A stretch of 64,000 nt of DNA from Rhodobacteraceae bacterium EL129 (GCA_900313005.1 ONZJ01000002.1:1194996-1258995), one strand, 5' to 3'. Positions 35,165-44,609 are shown, counted from the stretch's first letter. Numbers and translations: made by a program. Notes: generated by a model from the letters alone, not told the origin.

Positions 35165-35956
35165 ATGTATGCATTTGATATCGAACGCCCCAGCACCATC
35201 GCAGATGCGGTGAAATTGCTGAGCGACAGTACCGAAAGCCAGCCCTTGGGTGGTGGGCAAACGCTGATCCCGACGCTGAAGCAGCGTCTGGCCATGCCGG
35301 ACCGTCTGGTTAGTCTGGGCGGTGTCGCCGAAATGCAGGGCATCTGCGAAGACGACGCAGGCCGAATGTGTATCGGTGGTGGCACGACCCACGCGGATGT
35401 GGCCGCAGGGGCAGGCGCTTATGGCGCCTTGGCATCCCTGGCCGCCAACATCGGTGATCCGGCAGTGCGCAATCGCGGCACCATTGGGGGATCGTTGGCT
35501 AATAATGACCCATCGGCCTGCTATCCGGCAGGGGCTTTGGCCTCGGGTGCCAGCATCATCACCAATGCGCGTGAAATCGCGGCAGATGATTTCTTTGAAG
35601 GGTTGTTCACAACCGCCCTCAACGAAGGAGAGATCATCACGGAGGTCAAATTTCCGGTGCCCGAAAAAGCGGCCTACATGAAGTTTGAGCAACCGGCCTC
35701 GCGTTTTGCCTTGGTCGGGGTGTTTGTGGCCAAACATGTAGATGGTGTGCGCGTGGCGGTCACAGGGGCCTCGGAGGACGGCGTGTTCCGCTGGGCCGAT
35801 GCCGAAGCGGCGCTGAACGGTGAGTTCTCGGCGGCGTCTTTGGATGGGTTGAGCCTGCCCGGCGACGGCATGATTTCTGATCTGCACGGAACGGGCGACT
35901 ACCGCGCGCATCTGGTGGCAGTGATGACCCGCCGGGCGGTGGACGCAGCTGCCTGA
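35165..35956 (+). CDS. coxM: CoxM, FAD subunit of CO dehydrogenase-like enzyme
   Basis: CoxM holds the FAD that receives electrons from CoxS. In 263 residues the two FAD pyrophosphate-binding motifs are GGGQTLIPT (near residue 35) and TIGGSLANND (near 113), in place of the usual AGGQS and TIGG. It lies 11 bases after coxL and ends the structural operon, followed by an intrinsic terminator. Length is a little short of family average, but the C-terminal CODH domain (SEDGVFRWADAEAAL) is present. Confidence 0.92.
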   Translation: MYAFDIERPSTIADAVKLLSDSTESQPLGGGQTLIPTLKQRLAMPDRLVSLGGVAEMQGICEDDAGRMCIGGGTTHADVAAGAGAYGALASLAANIGDPAVRNRGTIGGSLANNDPSACYPAGALASGASIITNAREIAADDFFEGLFTTALNEGEIITEVKFPVPEKAAYMKFEQPASRFALVGVFVAKHVDGVRVAVTGASEDGVFRWADAEAALNGEFSAASLDGLSLPGDGMISDLHGTGDYRAHLVAVMTRRAVDAAA

Positions 35957-35974
35957 TTGACGCATGGTCACAAT

Positions 35975-36004
35975 ACGCGCGGCCTTGCGGGGCCGCGCGT
36001 TTGT
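35975..36004 (+). terminator. Rho-independent terminator after coxM
   Basis: ACGCGCGGCC (35975-35984) pairs with GGCCGCGCGT (35991-36000) around a six-base loop and is followed by TTTG. It ends the coxSLM message. Confidence 0.8.
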
Positions 36005-36048
36005 TGTTGAACTAAGGGCCTCAAAGGCAAGCAAGGCAGGGGCCCCTC

Positions 36049-36441
36049 ATGATCTTAGACATCTGGCAGAGCTTTCGGCGCATGCCGCTTTGGGTGCAAA
36101 TCTGGGTCGCCATGATTTTGGTTCCGGTGAATGCCGCCAGTATTTTTTATATCACCCAGCCCAGCGGGGTCTGGATCGCCTTGTTGGCCATTGGTGGCAT
36201 GGCTCCGAACCTGATTGTCATGGCGGTTGAACGCGGGTTTTCGCGCACCATGGCGCTGCCACATCTGGTGCTTTGGATCCCTTTGGTGGTGTTGATTTGC
36301 TGCCTGCTGACAGACGCGCAACCTTTGTCCGGCAGCTACACCAGCTTTCTGGTCATCCTGCTGGTGGTCGATGTAATTTCGCTGGCGTTTGATATTCCCG
36401 ACGCGGTGAAATGGTGGAAAGGCGCACGCGAGATTGCGTGA
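36049..36441 (+). CDS. Small inner-membrane protein of unknown function
   Basis: The 130-residue product has four hydrophobic helices (about 14-34, 40-60, 72-90 and 98-116) and an amphipathic C-terminal end (DAVKWWKGAREIA). I do not recognise the family. It lies 48 bases beyond the coxM terminator hairpin and ends ten bases before the convergent dehydrogenase gene, so it likely has its own promoter. Confidence 0.75.
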   Translation: MILDIWQSFRRMPLWVQIWVAMILVPVNAASIFYITQPSGVWIALLAIGGMAPNLIVMAVERGFSRTMALPHLVLWIPLVVLICCLLTDAQPLSGSYTSFLVILLVVDVISLAFDIPDAVKWWKGAREIA

Positions 36442-36451
36442 CCTGTCTGCC

Positions 36452-37324
36452 TTAGCCCATCTTGCGCAGGCGTTTGAACAGGCTTGAGGTGTCCCAGCGC
36501 CCGCCGCCCATTTTCTGGACGTCTTTGTAGAACTGATCGACCAGCGCCGTGACAGGCAGCGAAGCCCCGTTTTCATCGGCGGCCTCCAGACAGATGCCAA
36601 GATCCTTGCGCATCCAGTCAGCGGCAAACCCATATTCAAAATGATCGTCCAGCATCGTTTCATGGCGGTTGTTCATCTGCCAGCTGCCCGCGGCCCCCTG
36701 GCTGATCACCTCGACCACTGCACGACCATCGAGGCCTGCTTTCTCGGCAAAGTGCAAAGCCTCAGAGAGACCCTGAACGAGGCCCGCAATCGCAATCTGG
36801 TTGGACATCTTGGTCAGCTGTCCAGCACCGCTTTCGCCAATCCGGCGGCAAACCTTGGCGTAGACATTCATGAAAGGCTCGGCGGCATCATAGGCGTCTT
36901 GGTCGCCGCCGCACATGATGCCCAGTTGTGCATTTTCAGCACCTGCTTGCCCGCCCGAGATCGGCGCATCAACGAAATTCAAGCCGGTGGTATGGGCGGC
37001 GTTGTAGAGTTCCTTGGTAACTTTCTCGGAGACCGTCGTGTGGTCGACAAATACGGCCCCCTTCGACATGCCGGCAAAGGCCCCATCGTCGCCGAGGCAG
37101 ACCGAGCGCAGGTCGTCGTCATTGCCCACGCAGGCCATCACAAAGTCTGCACCTGCTGCCGCCTCGCGCGGGGTGGGGGCGTAGGTGCCGCCATGTTCTT
37201 TGGTCCAGGCCTCGGCCTTGGCTGTGGTGCGGTTGTAGACGCAGACCTCGTGACCGGCGGCTTGCAAATGCCCCGCCATCGGATAGCCCATGACGCCAAG
37301 CCCCAGAAATGCCAGTTTCGTCAT
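36452..37324 (-). CDS. 3-hydroxyisobutyrate dehydrogenase-family oxidoreductase
   Basis: This NAD(P)-dependent beta-hydroxyacid dehydrogenase has 290 residues. The N-terminus has the cofactor motif GLGVMGYPMAGHL, the substrate loop reads FVDAPISGGQAGAEN, and the catalytic Lys lies in GAGQLTKMSNQ. Family members act on 3-hydroxyisobutyrate, glyoxylate-derived tartronate semialdehyde or sulfolactaldehyde, and the sequence does not decide among them. The start MTKLAFLG is right for the family; the longer open frame upstream is discarded. Confidence 0.9.
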   Translation of the reverse strand: MTKLAFLGLGVMGYPMAGHLQAAGHEVCVYNRTTAKAEAWTKEHGGTYAPTPREAAAGADFVMACVGNDDDLRSVCLGDDGAFAGMSKGAVFVDHTTVSEKVTKELYNAAHTTGLNFVDAPISGGQAGAENAQLGIMCGGDQDAYDAAEPFMNVYAKVCRRIGESGAGQLTKMSNQIAIAGLVQGLSEALHFAEKAGLDGRAVVEVISQGAAGSWQMNNRHETMLDDHFEYGFAADWMRKDLGICLEAADENGASLPVTALVDQFYKDVQKMGGGRWDTSSLFKRLRKMG

Positions 37325-37447
37325 GTGCTTTCTCCTTGATCTCAAATTTGCGCCAGCCCGGGCCGTGTGGCTTGATGTGCCATTGTCTCGGCTGTGATTT
37401 CTGACTATCCCCGGTGTTGGATGCAAGGAAAAAGGGGCGTGGCGCCC

Positions 37448-39925
37448 ATGGCAGTGGTGTTTCGGTGGCTGATCCGGCTGGCAGGCGTGATGGTCCTGCT
37501 GTCTGTGCTGGCCGTTTTGGTTGGTTATTTTTTGTTGTCGCGGTCGTTGCCGGAGTATTCCAAAACCGTGCAAGTCGATGGCATCAGTGCCCCGGTTGAG
37601 ATCATCCGCAACAATTCAAATGTGCCGCATATCTTCGGCCAGTCCGATGCAGATGTGTTTTACGGCCTTGGGTATGTGCATGCGCAGGACCGGTTGTGGC
37701 AAATGACCATGCTGCGGCGCACTGTGCAGGGACGCCTGTCCGAGGTGTTTGGCGCGCGCACCATTGAGATCGACAAGGTGCTTCGGCGCTTTGATCTGTA
37801 TGATCTGGCGCGCCAGTCGGTTCAAGTTCAGGATGCGCGCACACAGGAAGCGCTGAAGGCTTATTCGGCAGGGGTGAACGCGCGTCTGGCCGAGATCAAC
37901 GCCGAGGCCCTGGGCCGAGGCGCCCCTGAAATGTTCCTCTTTGATGCGCCCATTGCCCCCTGGCAACCGGCGGATTCCATAGCAATTATCAAGCTTCTGG
38001 GCGTGCAGCTGTCGTCGCATTTGCACAATGAGGTTCTGCGGGCGCGCACGTCGCTGGCGGTTCCGGATGCGCAGCGTCTGGCGGATATCCTACCCGAAGC
38101 ACCGGGCACCGGGGTTGCGGCGCTGCCGGATTATGCCAGCCTCTTTCCAGACACCCCCATGGGATATGATATCGCCCGGGCCGAGCCATCGGGCCATCCG
38201 TTGTCACCCTTCAAGACCCGTGAAATGGCAGGAGCTTCGAACGCCTGGGCTGCCGCGCCGCAGCGGTCTGCCTCCGGGGGCACGTTGCTGGCCAATGATC
38301 CGCATCTGGGTTTTTCCGCGCCGGCGATCTGGTATCTGGCCCGGATGGAATTGCAGGCCGGTGGCGTGATCGGGGGCACGGTGCCGGGTGTGCCTGTGGT
38401 CATGACGGGCCGGTCGGCCCGGTTGGGATGGGGGCTGACCAGTGCTTACATGGATGACCAAGACGTCTTCATGGAGGAGCTGAACGCCGAGAACCCAGAA
38501 GAATACCGCACGCCAGAGGGTTACAAGCCGTTCGTGACTGAAAAGTCGATCATCAAGATCAAGGATCAGAACCCCGTAACCCTGACCCTGCGCTGGTCCG
38601 AGAATGGTCCGATCCTGCCCGGCTCGCATTACGATCTGGCCAAGGTCACGCCTGCGGGCCATGTGGCGTCGCTGGGTTGGACGTTGTTGACACCCATGGA
38701 CACAACCATGACATCGGCCATGTCGATCATGTTTGCCGCGTCGGTCGATGAGGCGCTGGAGAATGGGCGGCTTTATGTGGGCCCTGCACAGAACCTGACA
38801 TTGGCGGATCAGGACAAGATCGCAATGAAGACGATTGGGGCGATGCCACGCCGGGATGCCGAACACCAAAGCCAAGGGCGCATTCCCAGCCCGGGCTGGC
38901 GGGTTGAAAACCGTTGGCAAGGCCTGGCGGCCTATTCGGCAAACCCCGAATTTGTAGCTCCGGTCGGGGGGGTGCTGGGGAACACCAACAACAAGACCGT
39001 GGACCGTCCATTTCCGTTGCATGTCAGCTTCCTTTGGGGGGATACCCAGCGGGTCAACCGCTGGCGGCGTCTGATGCAGATCCGGCGGGTGCATACGCGC
39101 GACAGCTTTATCGAAGCGCAGTTGGATACGGTCAGCTTTACCGCGCGATCACTGCTGCCGTTGATCGGGGCCGAGCTGTGGTTTGAAGGAGAGACCGCAC
39201 CCGAGGGCACACCTGCGCGGCTGCGGCAAAGGGCTTTGGCGTTGTTGTCAGAATGGAACGGCGAGATGAACGAACATCTGCCCGAGCCGCTGATTTATTC
39301 TGCTTGGTTGCGGGCGTTGCAGGATCGGTTGATCAAGGATGACATCGGCCCCTTGGCGGATGAGTTCACCCATGTGAACCCTCTGTTTATCGAACGGGTT
39401 TATCGCGATGTGGACGGGGCCTCGGCCTGGTGCGATGTGCGGCAATCTTCGCCTGTAGAAAGCTGCGTGGATATTGCACGGCTGGCGCTGGATGATGCGT
39501 TGGTTGGAATATCCGAGCGGTATGGCACCGCATTGGAAAGCCTGCGCTGGGGTGACGCGCATCAGGCGACCCATGACCATCCGGTGTTGGGCGACGTACC
39601 GGTGTTGCGGTATTTCGTGAACATCCGCCAAAGCACATCTGGTGGCGACAACACGCTGCTGCGCGGGCGCACGCGGGGGGGGGACGGCCCGGATCCGTTC
39701 GAGAACGTACATGGGGCAGGGTATCGTGGGGTTTATGATTTTGCAGACCCTGATAGTTCGGTCTTTGTCATTTCAACCGGTCAATCGGGACATTTCCTGA
39801 GCCGACATTATGATGATCTGGCGCAGCTGTGGCGGCGCGGGGAATACATTCCGATGTCCCTGGACCGCGATCTGGCGCGGGCGGCGGCGGTGGGGGTTAC
39901 TGTCTTGCAACCTGCGGCTCCATAG
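37448..39925 (+). CDS. Penicillin acylase family protein (Ntn-hydrolase)
   Basis: Precursor of an N-terminal-nucleophile amidase that cleaves itself into two chains; such enzymes hydrolyse acyl amides, including beta-lactams and acyl-homoserine lactones. From the ATG at 37448, which follows AAGGGG at ten bases, the product has 825 residues. A membrane anchor or signal lies at about 6-27, and the beta-chain nucleophile is Ser264 in GASNAW. The GGTLLANDPHLGF and GWGLTSAYMDDQDVF blocks are typical of the family. The gene stands alone. It could quench acyl-homoserine lactone signals, but that is only a family-level possibility. Confidence 0.88.
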   Translation: MAVVFRWLIRLAGVMVLLSVLAVLVGYFLLSRSLPEYSKTVQVDGISAPVEIIRNNSNVPHIFGQSDADVFYGLGYVHAQDRLWQMTMLRRTVQGRLSEVFGARTIEIDKVLRRFDLYDLARQSVQVQDARTQEALKAYSAGVNARLAEINAEALGRGAPEMFLFDAPIAPWQPADSIAIIKLLGVQLSSHLHNEVLRARTSLAVPDAQRLADILPEAPGTGVAALPDYASLFPDTPMGYDIARAEPSGHPLSPFKTREMAGASNAWAAAPQRSASGGTLLANDPHLGFSAPAIWYLARMELQAGGVIGGTVPGVPVVMTGRSARLGWGLTSAYMDDQDVFMEELNAENPEEYRTPEGYKPFVTEKSIIKIKDQNPVTLTLRWSENGPILPGSHYDLAKVTPAGHVASLGWTLLTPMDTTMTSAMSIMFAASVDEALENGRLYVGPAQNLTLADQDKIAMKTIGAMPRRDAEHQSQGRIPSPGWRVENRWQGLAAYSANPEFVAPVGGVLGNTNNKTVDRPFPLHVSFLWGDTQRVNRWRRLMQIRRVHTRDSFIEAQLDTVSFTARSLLPLIGAELWFEGETAPEGTPARLRQRALALLSEWNGEMNEHLPEPLIYSAWLRALQDRLIKDDIGPLADEFTHVNPLFIERVYRDVDGASAWCDVRQSSPVESCVDIARLALDDALVGISERYGTALESLRWGDAHQATHDHPVLGDVPVLRYFVNIRQSTSGGDNTLLRGRTRGGDGPDPFENVHGAGYRGVYDFADPDSSVFVISTGQSGHFLSRHYDDLAQLWRRGEYIPMSLDRDLARAAAVGVTVLQPAAP

Positions 39926-40106
39926 ACATTTGTGCGGTGTTGAGTACCCGTCGTGGTTATCTGCTATTCGGGACGAAGCAGCCATTTGATAAACTGATAG
40001 ACACTAACACAAAACCTACTCATACTCGAGCCACTAGATAAATTTCCGTACAGATTTTCGCCGCTCATGTCGGCTTCGTCGCATTTTTTACAAAAGGAAA
40101 ATTCAA

Positions 40107-40667
40107 GTGAAACTCCTAAAACTCCTAAGTGCCGCATGCTTCGTATTGGCTGCGTCTACATCAAGTTACGCTACAACATTGGATTTCGACTTTTCCTTTT
40201 CGGATGGGCCGGTGGATGTTTTCGGAACAATTTCTGGCCTGTCCGATGACACCAACGATCAGGCTGCCACTACGATCACGGTGTCTTCCGTCGCATTTGG
40301 ACTTGATGCAGTGCCCTTCCTAAGCGTCCCCACAAGCGTATCAAGTAATATATTCTCAGTTTCGGGTGGCCTGATCACGACCGCAAATTTTTCGGCGAAC
40401 GTGCCCAACAGCTTACCGTTGCCAGGCAGGCTGTTTTTGCTTCTCGGGTTCGGCCCCACCGAAATTGAACGTTTCGGGAGCCTGCAGGCAACCGACGTAT
40501 CAGGTTCCTTGCTTTTCAGCGCAAGCGAAACGGGTGGTGATGGCCCATTTGATCCTGGTATCCCAACGACGAGACCTATTCCTTTGCCCGCCGGAGGAGT
40601 GTTGCTCATCTCTGGTTTGTTTGGACTTGGGGTATTGCGCAGGAAAGCGTCAAGGCAAACCGTGTAA
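40107..40667 (+). CDS. VPLPA-CTERM sorting-domain protein
   Basis: The 186-residue secreted protein starts at GTG after AAAGGAAA. A signal peptide (about 1-23, ending SSYA) is followed by a Ser/Thr/Asp-rich, low-complexity beta body. Residues 158-186 form the sorting signal IPLPAGG, a hydrophobic segment and RRK, matching the VPLPA-CTERM pattern of Rhodobacterales, which an exosortase (XrtD type) recognises. The gene and its upstream 180 bases look AT-richer than the flanking genes, and the body has no recognisable domain, so it may have arrived by transfer. A surface or matrix role is likely; no exosortase gene is in the window. Confidence 0.85.
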   Translation: MKLLKLLSAACFVLAASTSSYATTLDFDFSFSDGPVDVFGTISGLSDDTNDQAATTITVSSVAFGLDAVPFLSVPTSVSSNIFSVSGGLITTANFSANVPNSLPLPGRLFLLLGFGPTEIERFGSLQATDVSGSLLFSASETGGDGPFDPGIPTTRPIPLPAGGVLLISGLFGLGVLRRKASRQTV

Positions 40668-40736
40668 ATCTTGGCGACCAACTTCACCAATTCGGGCCTA
40701 CAGCGGGCGTTCACTAGTTTGAAACTGTGCACAAAG

Positions 40737-40762
40737 AAACGCCCGACCAATATCAGGCGTTT
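40737..40762. terminator. Bidirectional terminator between the VPLPA gene and grxD
   Basis: AAACGCC (40737-40743) pairs perfectly with GGCGTTT (40756-40762) around a 12-base loop. T-runs follow on both strands (TTTCGATATT and TTTCTTTG). It serves convergent genes. Confidence 0.7.
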
Positions 40763-40786
40763 CGATATTCCAAATGTGCTAAATGA

Positions 40787-41149
40787 TCAGCCGTTGGCTT
40801 CGCGGATCTTATCAGCGGCGTCTTTGTCGTAGGTGACACCGTTGTCCTCAAAAAGCGTGTCCAACTCGCCTGAAAGCGTCATCTCGGTGATGATGTCACA
40901 GCCGCCGACGAATTCACCTTTGACATAAAGCTGCGGCACAGTGGGCCAGTCGGAGTAATCCTTGATGCCCTGACGGACGTCGGGATCGGCCAGCACGTCC
41001 ACGTCCGTAAACTCGACACCCATGAAGTTCAGCACACCGGCCACGCGGGATGAAAACCCGCATTGCGGCATGGTTTTGGAGCCTTTCATGTACAGCACCA
41101 CGTCATTGGCTTTGACGGTCTCGTCGATCTGGGTTTTTACGTCGGTCAT
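40787..41149 (-). CDS. grxD: Monothiol glutaredoxin (CGFS type)
   Basis: CGFS glutaredoxins carry [2Fe-2S] clusters and pass them to target proteins, usually in a complex with BolA. The 120-residue product has KTMPQCGFS with active Cys30, the TVPQLYVKGEFVGGCD glutathione-binding segment and the expected length. AGGTG lies six bases before ATG at 41149. The frame is open for 32 more codons upstream, up to an ATG that overlaps the bolA stop, so a longer form coupled to bolA translation cannot be excluded. The bolA gene is next to it. Confidence 0.95.
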   Translation of the reverse strand: MTDVKTQIDETVKANDVVLYMKGSKTMPQCGFSSRVAGVLNFMGVEFTDVDVLADPDVRQGIKDYSDWPTVPQLYVKGEFVGGCDIITEMTLSGELDTLFEDNGVTYDKDAADKIREANG

Positions 41150-41241
41150 TTGGGTCACCTTTGGTGTTCGTGTGTCATCAGAGCCAATATAGCTGGCGCG
41201 CAGATCGCGCAGGGCATCGGCAATATCGGCAAGTGCGTCCA

Positions 41242-41484
41242 TCATGCAGGGGCTTTGGTTGTCAGCGCCAGCGCATGCAGGTCGCCGTTTGGTCCGTCCA
41301 TTTTGCCTTTGAGCGCGGCATAGACGGCGCGTTGTTGTTGCACGCGGTTCATGCCTGCGAAGGCGGCATCAATCACTTCGGCCGCGTAGTGATTTCCGTC
41401 GCCCGCCAGATCGGTGATGGTGATCTGCGCGTCGGGGAAGGTCTCGCGGATGAGGTCTTCGATTTCCTGGGCTTGCATGGCCAT
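41242..41484 (-). CDS. bolA: BolA family protein
   Basis: BolA proteins partner monothiol glutaredoxins in iron-sulfur trafficking and sometimes act in transcription. The 80-residue product has the BolA core: IEDLIRETFPDAQITITDLAGDG, followed by the conserved HYAAEVID, FAGMNRVQQQRAVYAAL and ALALTTKAP. The GGAG site lies seven bases ahead of the ATG at 41484. It is one of the smaller members (BolA1 or IbaG-like). It lies between the hypothetical secreted protein and grxD on the same strand. Confidence 0.94.
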   Translation of the reverse strand: MAMQAQEIEDLIRETFPDAQITITDLAGDGNHYAAEVIDAAFAGMNRVQQQRAVYAALKGKMDGPNGDLHALALTTKAPA

Positions 41485-41568
41485 GAGCGTGCTCCTTTGG
41501 TCTTGGGGAAGATGTAGACCTTGGGATGCGTGTTCGCAAGATGTGCAATCAGTGTTTGAGCGCACCAA

Positions 41569-41731
41569 GCCGGTTAACAGACCGAAGGCCCCGGCATCGA
41601 CAGCCCCCTGCCAGGGCTGGCGATATGGCGAGGCTGGGAGTGACAATTCTTTTGAGGGATATGCTTGGCTGACATAAAGCGCGCTGAAACGAGCGTTGGA
41701 TCGCCATCCCGGGGGCTGCCAATGCCGGGGC
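41569..41731. repeat. Structured intergenic repeat, copy B
   Basis: Related to copy A at 580-744, beginning with the identical GCCGGTTAACAG. An outer stem pairs 41588-41608 with 41711-41731 (19 of 21 bases), and an inner GGCGAT (41619-41624) pairs with ATCGCC (41700-41705). The outer stem has a different sequence from copy A but still pairs. It lies between the bolA gene and the hypothetical gene at 41738-42268 and comes within seven bases of that gene's stop. Confidence 0.75.
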
Positions 41732-41737
41732 TGCCAC

Positions 41738-42268
41738 TCAAATCTCCTCGCCTTTCTTCAACAAATCCTCGAGCAACTCGCGCTGCAACTCATTGCTGTC
41801 GCCCCCGCCGTATTGCAACGCGCCCCCGGAATAGAGCGTGCCATAGCTGGTGCTCAGGTTTACGACCTGACCGATTCCCGAGATCAACTGGTTCTTTTCA
41901 AGCGGAGACAGGGGATGAATGAAAGCCGACCACAGCGTGCCTTGCCCAACGGCGTAACGTGCGTCCAGGGCCGCGTCGAAATTGGCCTGCATCATGCGCG
42001 ACAACTCTTCCGTCGTTAGTCCTGCGGCCTCGCGGACAGGGGCGATAGCACGCATCCTATCGGCGTCAGGGTCGGTGACGATCAGCACGGGCACCTCGGC
42101 GATCTGGAACTGCCAGACGCGGCCATTGGATTTGGCTTCGGGGTCTAGCGCAAGAACGATCTGGTTCAGGCGCTCCAATGTCATGGGCGGCTCGGGTGTC
42201 TTTTCCGTCTCCTGTGCCGAAAGGGGCAGGGCGAAGGCAATCAGCAGGATCAATAAGCGAGGCAGCAT
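41738..42268 (-). CDS. Secreted protein of unknown function
   Basis: The 176-residue product begins with a clear signal peptide (MLPRLLILLIAFALPLSAQ, cleavage near residue 18). The mature part contains a structured domain with repeated short beta-strand and helix patterns (VWQFQIAEVPVLIVTDPDADRM, LTTEELSRMMQANFDAALDARY, GTLWSAFIHPLSPLEKNQLISGI). An acidic C-terminus ends ELLEDLLKKGEEI. I do not recognise a family. It is downstream of purL on the same strand and may be co-transcribed with it. Confidence 0.75.
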   Translation of the reverse strand: MLPRLLILLIAFALPLSAQETEKTPEPPMTLERLNQIVLALDPEAKSNGRVWQFQIAEVPVLIVTDPDADRMRAIAPVREAAGLTTEELSRMMQANFDAALDARYAVGQGTLWSAFIHPLSPLEKNQLISGIGQVVNLSTSYGTLYSGGALQYGGGDSNELQRELLEDLLKKGEEI

Positions 42269-42366
42269 GGGCGTGGTCCTTGTCAGCGGTGTCTGATCAA
42301 GGGTGGCATGCCGCATGGCCCCGCACCAGTGCGGTCAATGGATTGTGATGCGCGGTGAGCGGCGGC

Positions 42367-44535
42367 TCAGCTGTCGAAGATCTCGGCGAAGCGACCCCGG
42401 AAGAGGCCGGAGAGCGCGGCCAGGGGGGCGGTGCTGTCGCCGTAGCTGACGCTATCGCCGCCAAAATGCCCGACGATCTGCGCCGGAACACCCGCCGCAC
42501 CGGCGGCCAGCATCAGCGCTTCGCCATCTTTGGGAGAGCAGGCAATCAGATAGCGTGCCTGATCCTCGCCAAAGAGCGTGGCGGTGTCCGAGGCATCCAG
42601 CGTGATACCCAGCTCGGCCCCTTCGGCCATTTCAAACGCAGTGACGGCCAGGCCGCCATCAGACAGGTCTGAACAGGCGCGAATATGCGCGCGGTTGGTG
42701 CGGATGAAATCGCCGTGGCGTTTTTCGACGATCAGACCGACGGCAGGGGCGTCACCCTCAACGCGGCCATGGACCTCGGCCAGCAGAGCGGATTGGCCTA
42801 GATGCCCAGTGGTGTCGCCAATCAGCAGGGCCACATCGCCGTGCTGGGGCTGCCCGGTGATGGCGTTATCCGCGTGATCAATCAGACCCACCGCGCCAAT
42901 GGTGGGCGTGGGCAGGATCGCGGTGCCGTCAGTTTCGTTGTAAAGCGACACGTTGCCCGACACGATGGGCATGTTCAATGCTTCAACTGCGGCCCCTATG
43001 CCTTTGATTGCACCCACGAATTGACCCATAATCGCAGGTTTTTCAGGGTTGCCGAAATTCATGTTGTCGGTGGTGGCCAGGGGCACGGCCCCAAGGGCTG
43101 TCAGGTTGCGATAGGCCTCGGCCACCGCCTGTTTGCCGCCTTCAACCGGATTGGCTTTGACGTAGCGCGGGGTCACATCAGATGTGAACGCTAGCAACTT
43201 TTCAGTGCCATGCACCCGGATCAGGCCTGCACCTGCGCCCGGAGTGCGGGTGCTGTCGGCCATGACCATTGTGTCATATTGCTCCCACACCCATTGGCGC
43301 GAGGAATAGTTGGCCGAGCTGATCAGCGCTTTGAGGCCCTCAATGGGGTCGATCTCTGGCACGGATGCCGGATCAAGCGGCGTCGCAGCTGGGGTTTCTT
43401 CCCATGGGCGGTCATATTCCGGTGCGCTGCCCGATAGGGTGGCCAGTGGCAGGTCGGCTTTGACCTCATCCCCTTGCAGGATCAGAAAGCGGTCTTCGGC
43501 GATGGTTTCACCGACGATGGCAAAATCGAGGTCCCATTTTTCGAACACGGCACGGGCCTCGGCCTCAAGCTCGGGGCGTAGAACCATCAACATGCGTTCC
43601 TGAGATTCACTGAGCATCATCTCGTAGGCGGTCATATTGTCTTCGCGTTGCGGCACATCGTTGAGTTGCAGCTTGACGCCCAAGCCGCCCTTGTCGCCCA
43701 TCTCAACAGCCGAACACGTCAGGCCGGCGGCGCCCATGTCTTGAATAGAGATTACGGCACCGGTTTGCATCAGCTCCAGCGTCGCCTCCATCAGGCGCTT
43801 TTCGGTGAAGGGATCGCCGACCTGAACGGTGGGGCGTTTTTCTTCGATGCTGTCATCGAATTCGGCGCTGGCCATGGTGGCCCCGCCCACGCCGTCACGG
43901 CCTGTTTTGGCCCCGAGGTAGACCACGGGCATGCCGATGCCCGAGGCGGCGGAGTAGAAGATTTTGTCACTGTCAGCCAGGCCGGCGGCAAAGGCGTTGA
44001 CCAGACAGTTGCCGTTGTAAGCAGGGTCAAACCTGACTTCACCGCCTGCGCAGGGCACGCCGAAGGAGTTGCCATATCCGCCAATGCCAGCCACGACGCC
44101 ATGGACCAATTGGCGGGTTTTGGGATGGCTTGGTTCACCGAAGGATAAAGAGTTCATCGAAGCGATGGGCCGTGCGCCCATGGTAAACACATCGCGCAGG
44201 ATGCCGCCCACGCCCGTGGCTGCCCCTTGATAGGGCTCAATATAGGACGGGTGGTTGTGGCTCTCCATTTTGAAGATCACGGCCTGACCATCGCCAATGT
44301 CCACAACGCCCGCGTTTTCGCCGGGGCCGCAGATCACTTGTGGGCCTTCCGTGGGCAAGGTGCGCAGCCATTTCTTGGAGGATTTGTAAGAGCAATGCTC
44401 GTTCCACATGGCCGAAAAGATGCCCAGCTCTGTGAAGGTGGGCGCGCGGCCTATGATCTCAAGAATGCGCTGATATTCGTCGGGCGACAGCCCATGCGCT
44501 TCGATCAGGTCTTGGGTGATGGCGGGCTCTTGCAT
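42367..44535 (-). CDS. purL: Phosphoribosylformylglycinamidine synthase subunit PurL
   Basis: PurL performs the fourth step of purine synthesis, using ammonia supplied by PurQ. The 722-residue product is the small, two-domain PurL form: [19 protein letters not shown] near the N-terminus, [13 protein letters not shown] with the catalytic His, [33 protein letters not shown] and [18 protein letters not shown]. The family's conserved [20 protein letters not shown] start is seen. Length is typical, and the gene runs toward bolA and grxD. purQ and purS are not in the window. Confidence 0.96.
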   Translation of the reverse strand: MQEPAITQDLIEAHGLSPDEYQRILEIIGRAPTFTELGIFSAMWNEHCSYKSSKKWLRTLPTEGPQVICGPGENAGVVDIGDGQAVIFKMESHNHPSYIEPYQGAATGVGGILRDVFTMGARPIASMNSLSFGEPSHPKTRQLVHGVVAGIGGYGNSFGVPCAGGEVRFDPAYNGNCLVNAFAAGLADSDKIFYSAASGIGMPVVYLGAKTGRDGVGGATMASAEFDDSIEEKRPTVQVGDPFTEKRLMEATLELMQTGAVISIQDMGAAGLTCSAVEMGDKGGLGVKLQLNDVPQREDNMTAYEMMLSESQERMLMVLRPELEAEARAVFEKWDLDFAIVGETIAEDRFLILQGDEVKADLPLATLSGSAPEYDRPWEETPAATPLDPASVPEIDPIEGLKALISSANYSSRQWVWEQYDTMVMADSTRTPGAGAGLIRVHGTEKLLAFTSDVTPRYVKANPVEGGKQAVAEAYRNLTALGAVPLATTDNMNFGNPEKPAIMGQFVGAIKGIGAAVEALNMPIVSGNVSLYNETDGTAILPTPTIGAVGLIDHADNAITGQPQHGDVALLIGDTTGHLGQSALLAEVHGRVEGDAPAVGLIVEKRHGDFIRTNRAHIRACSDLSDGGLAVTAFEMAEGAELGITLDASDTATLFGEDQARYLIACSPKDGEALMLAAGAAGVPAQIVGHFGGDSVSYGDSTAPLAALSGLFRGRFAEIFDS

Positions 44536-44609
44536 CTGGCGGATTCCCTCAGGTGGTCGCTATGGGAAGCTCTTTAGGCGATTGACCGCCCGGGTGGAAG
44601 AGGCAGGAC

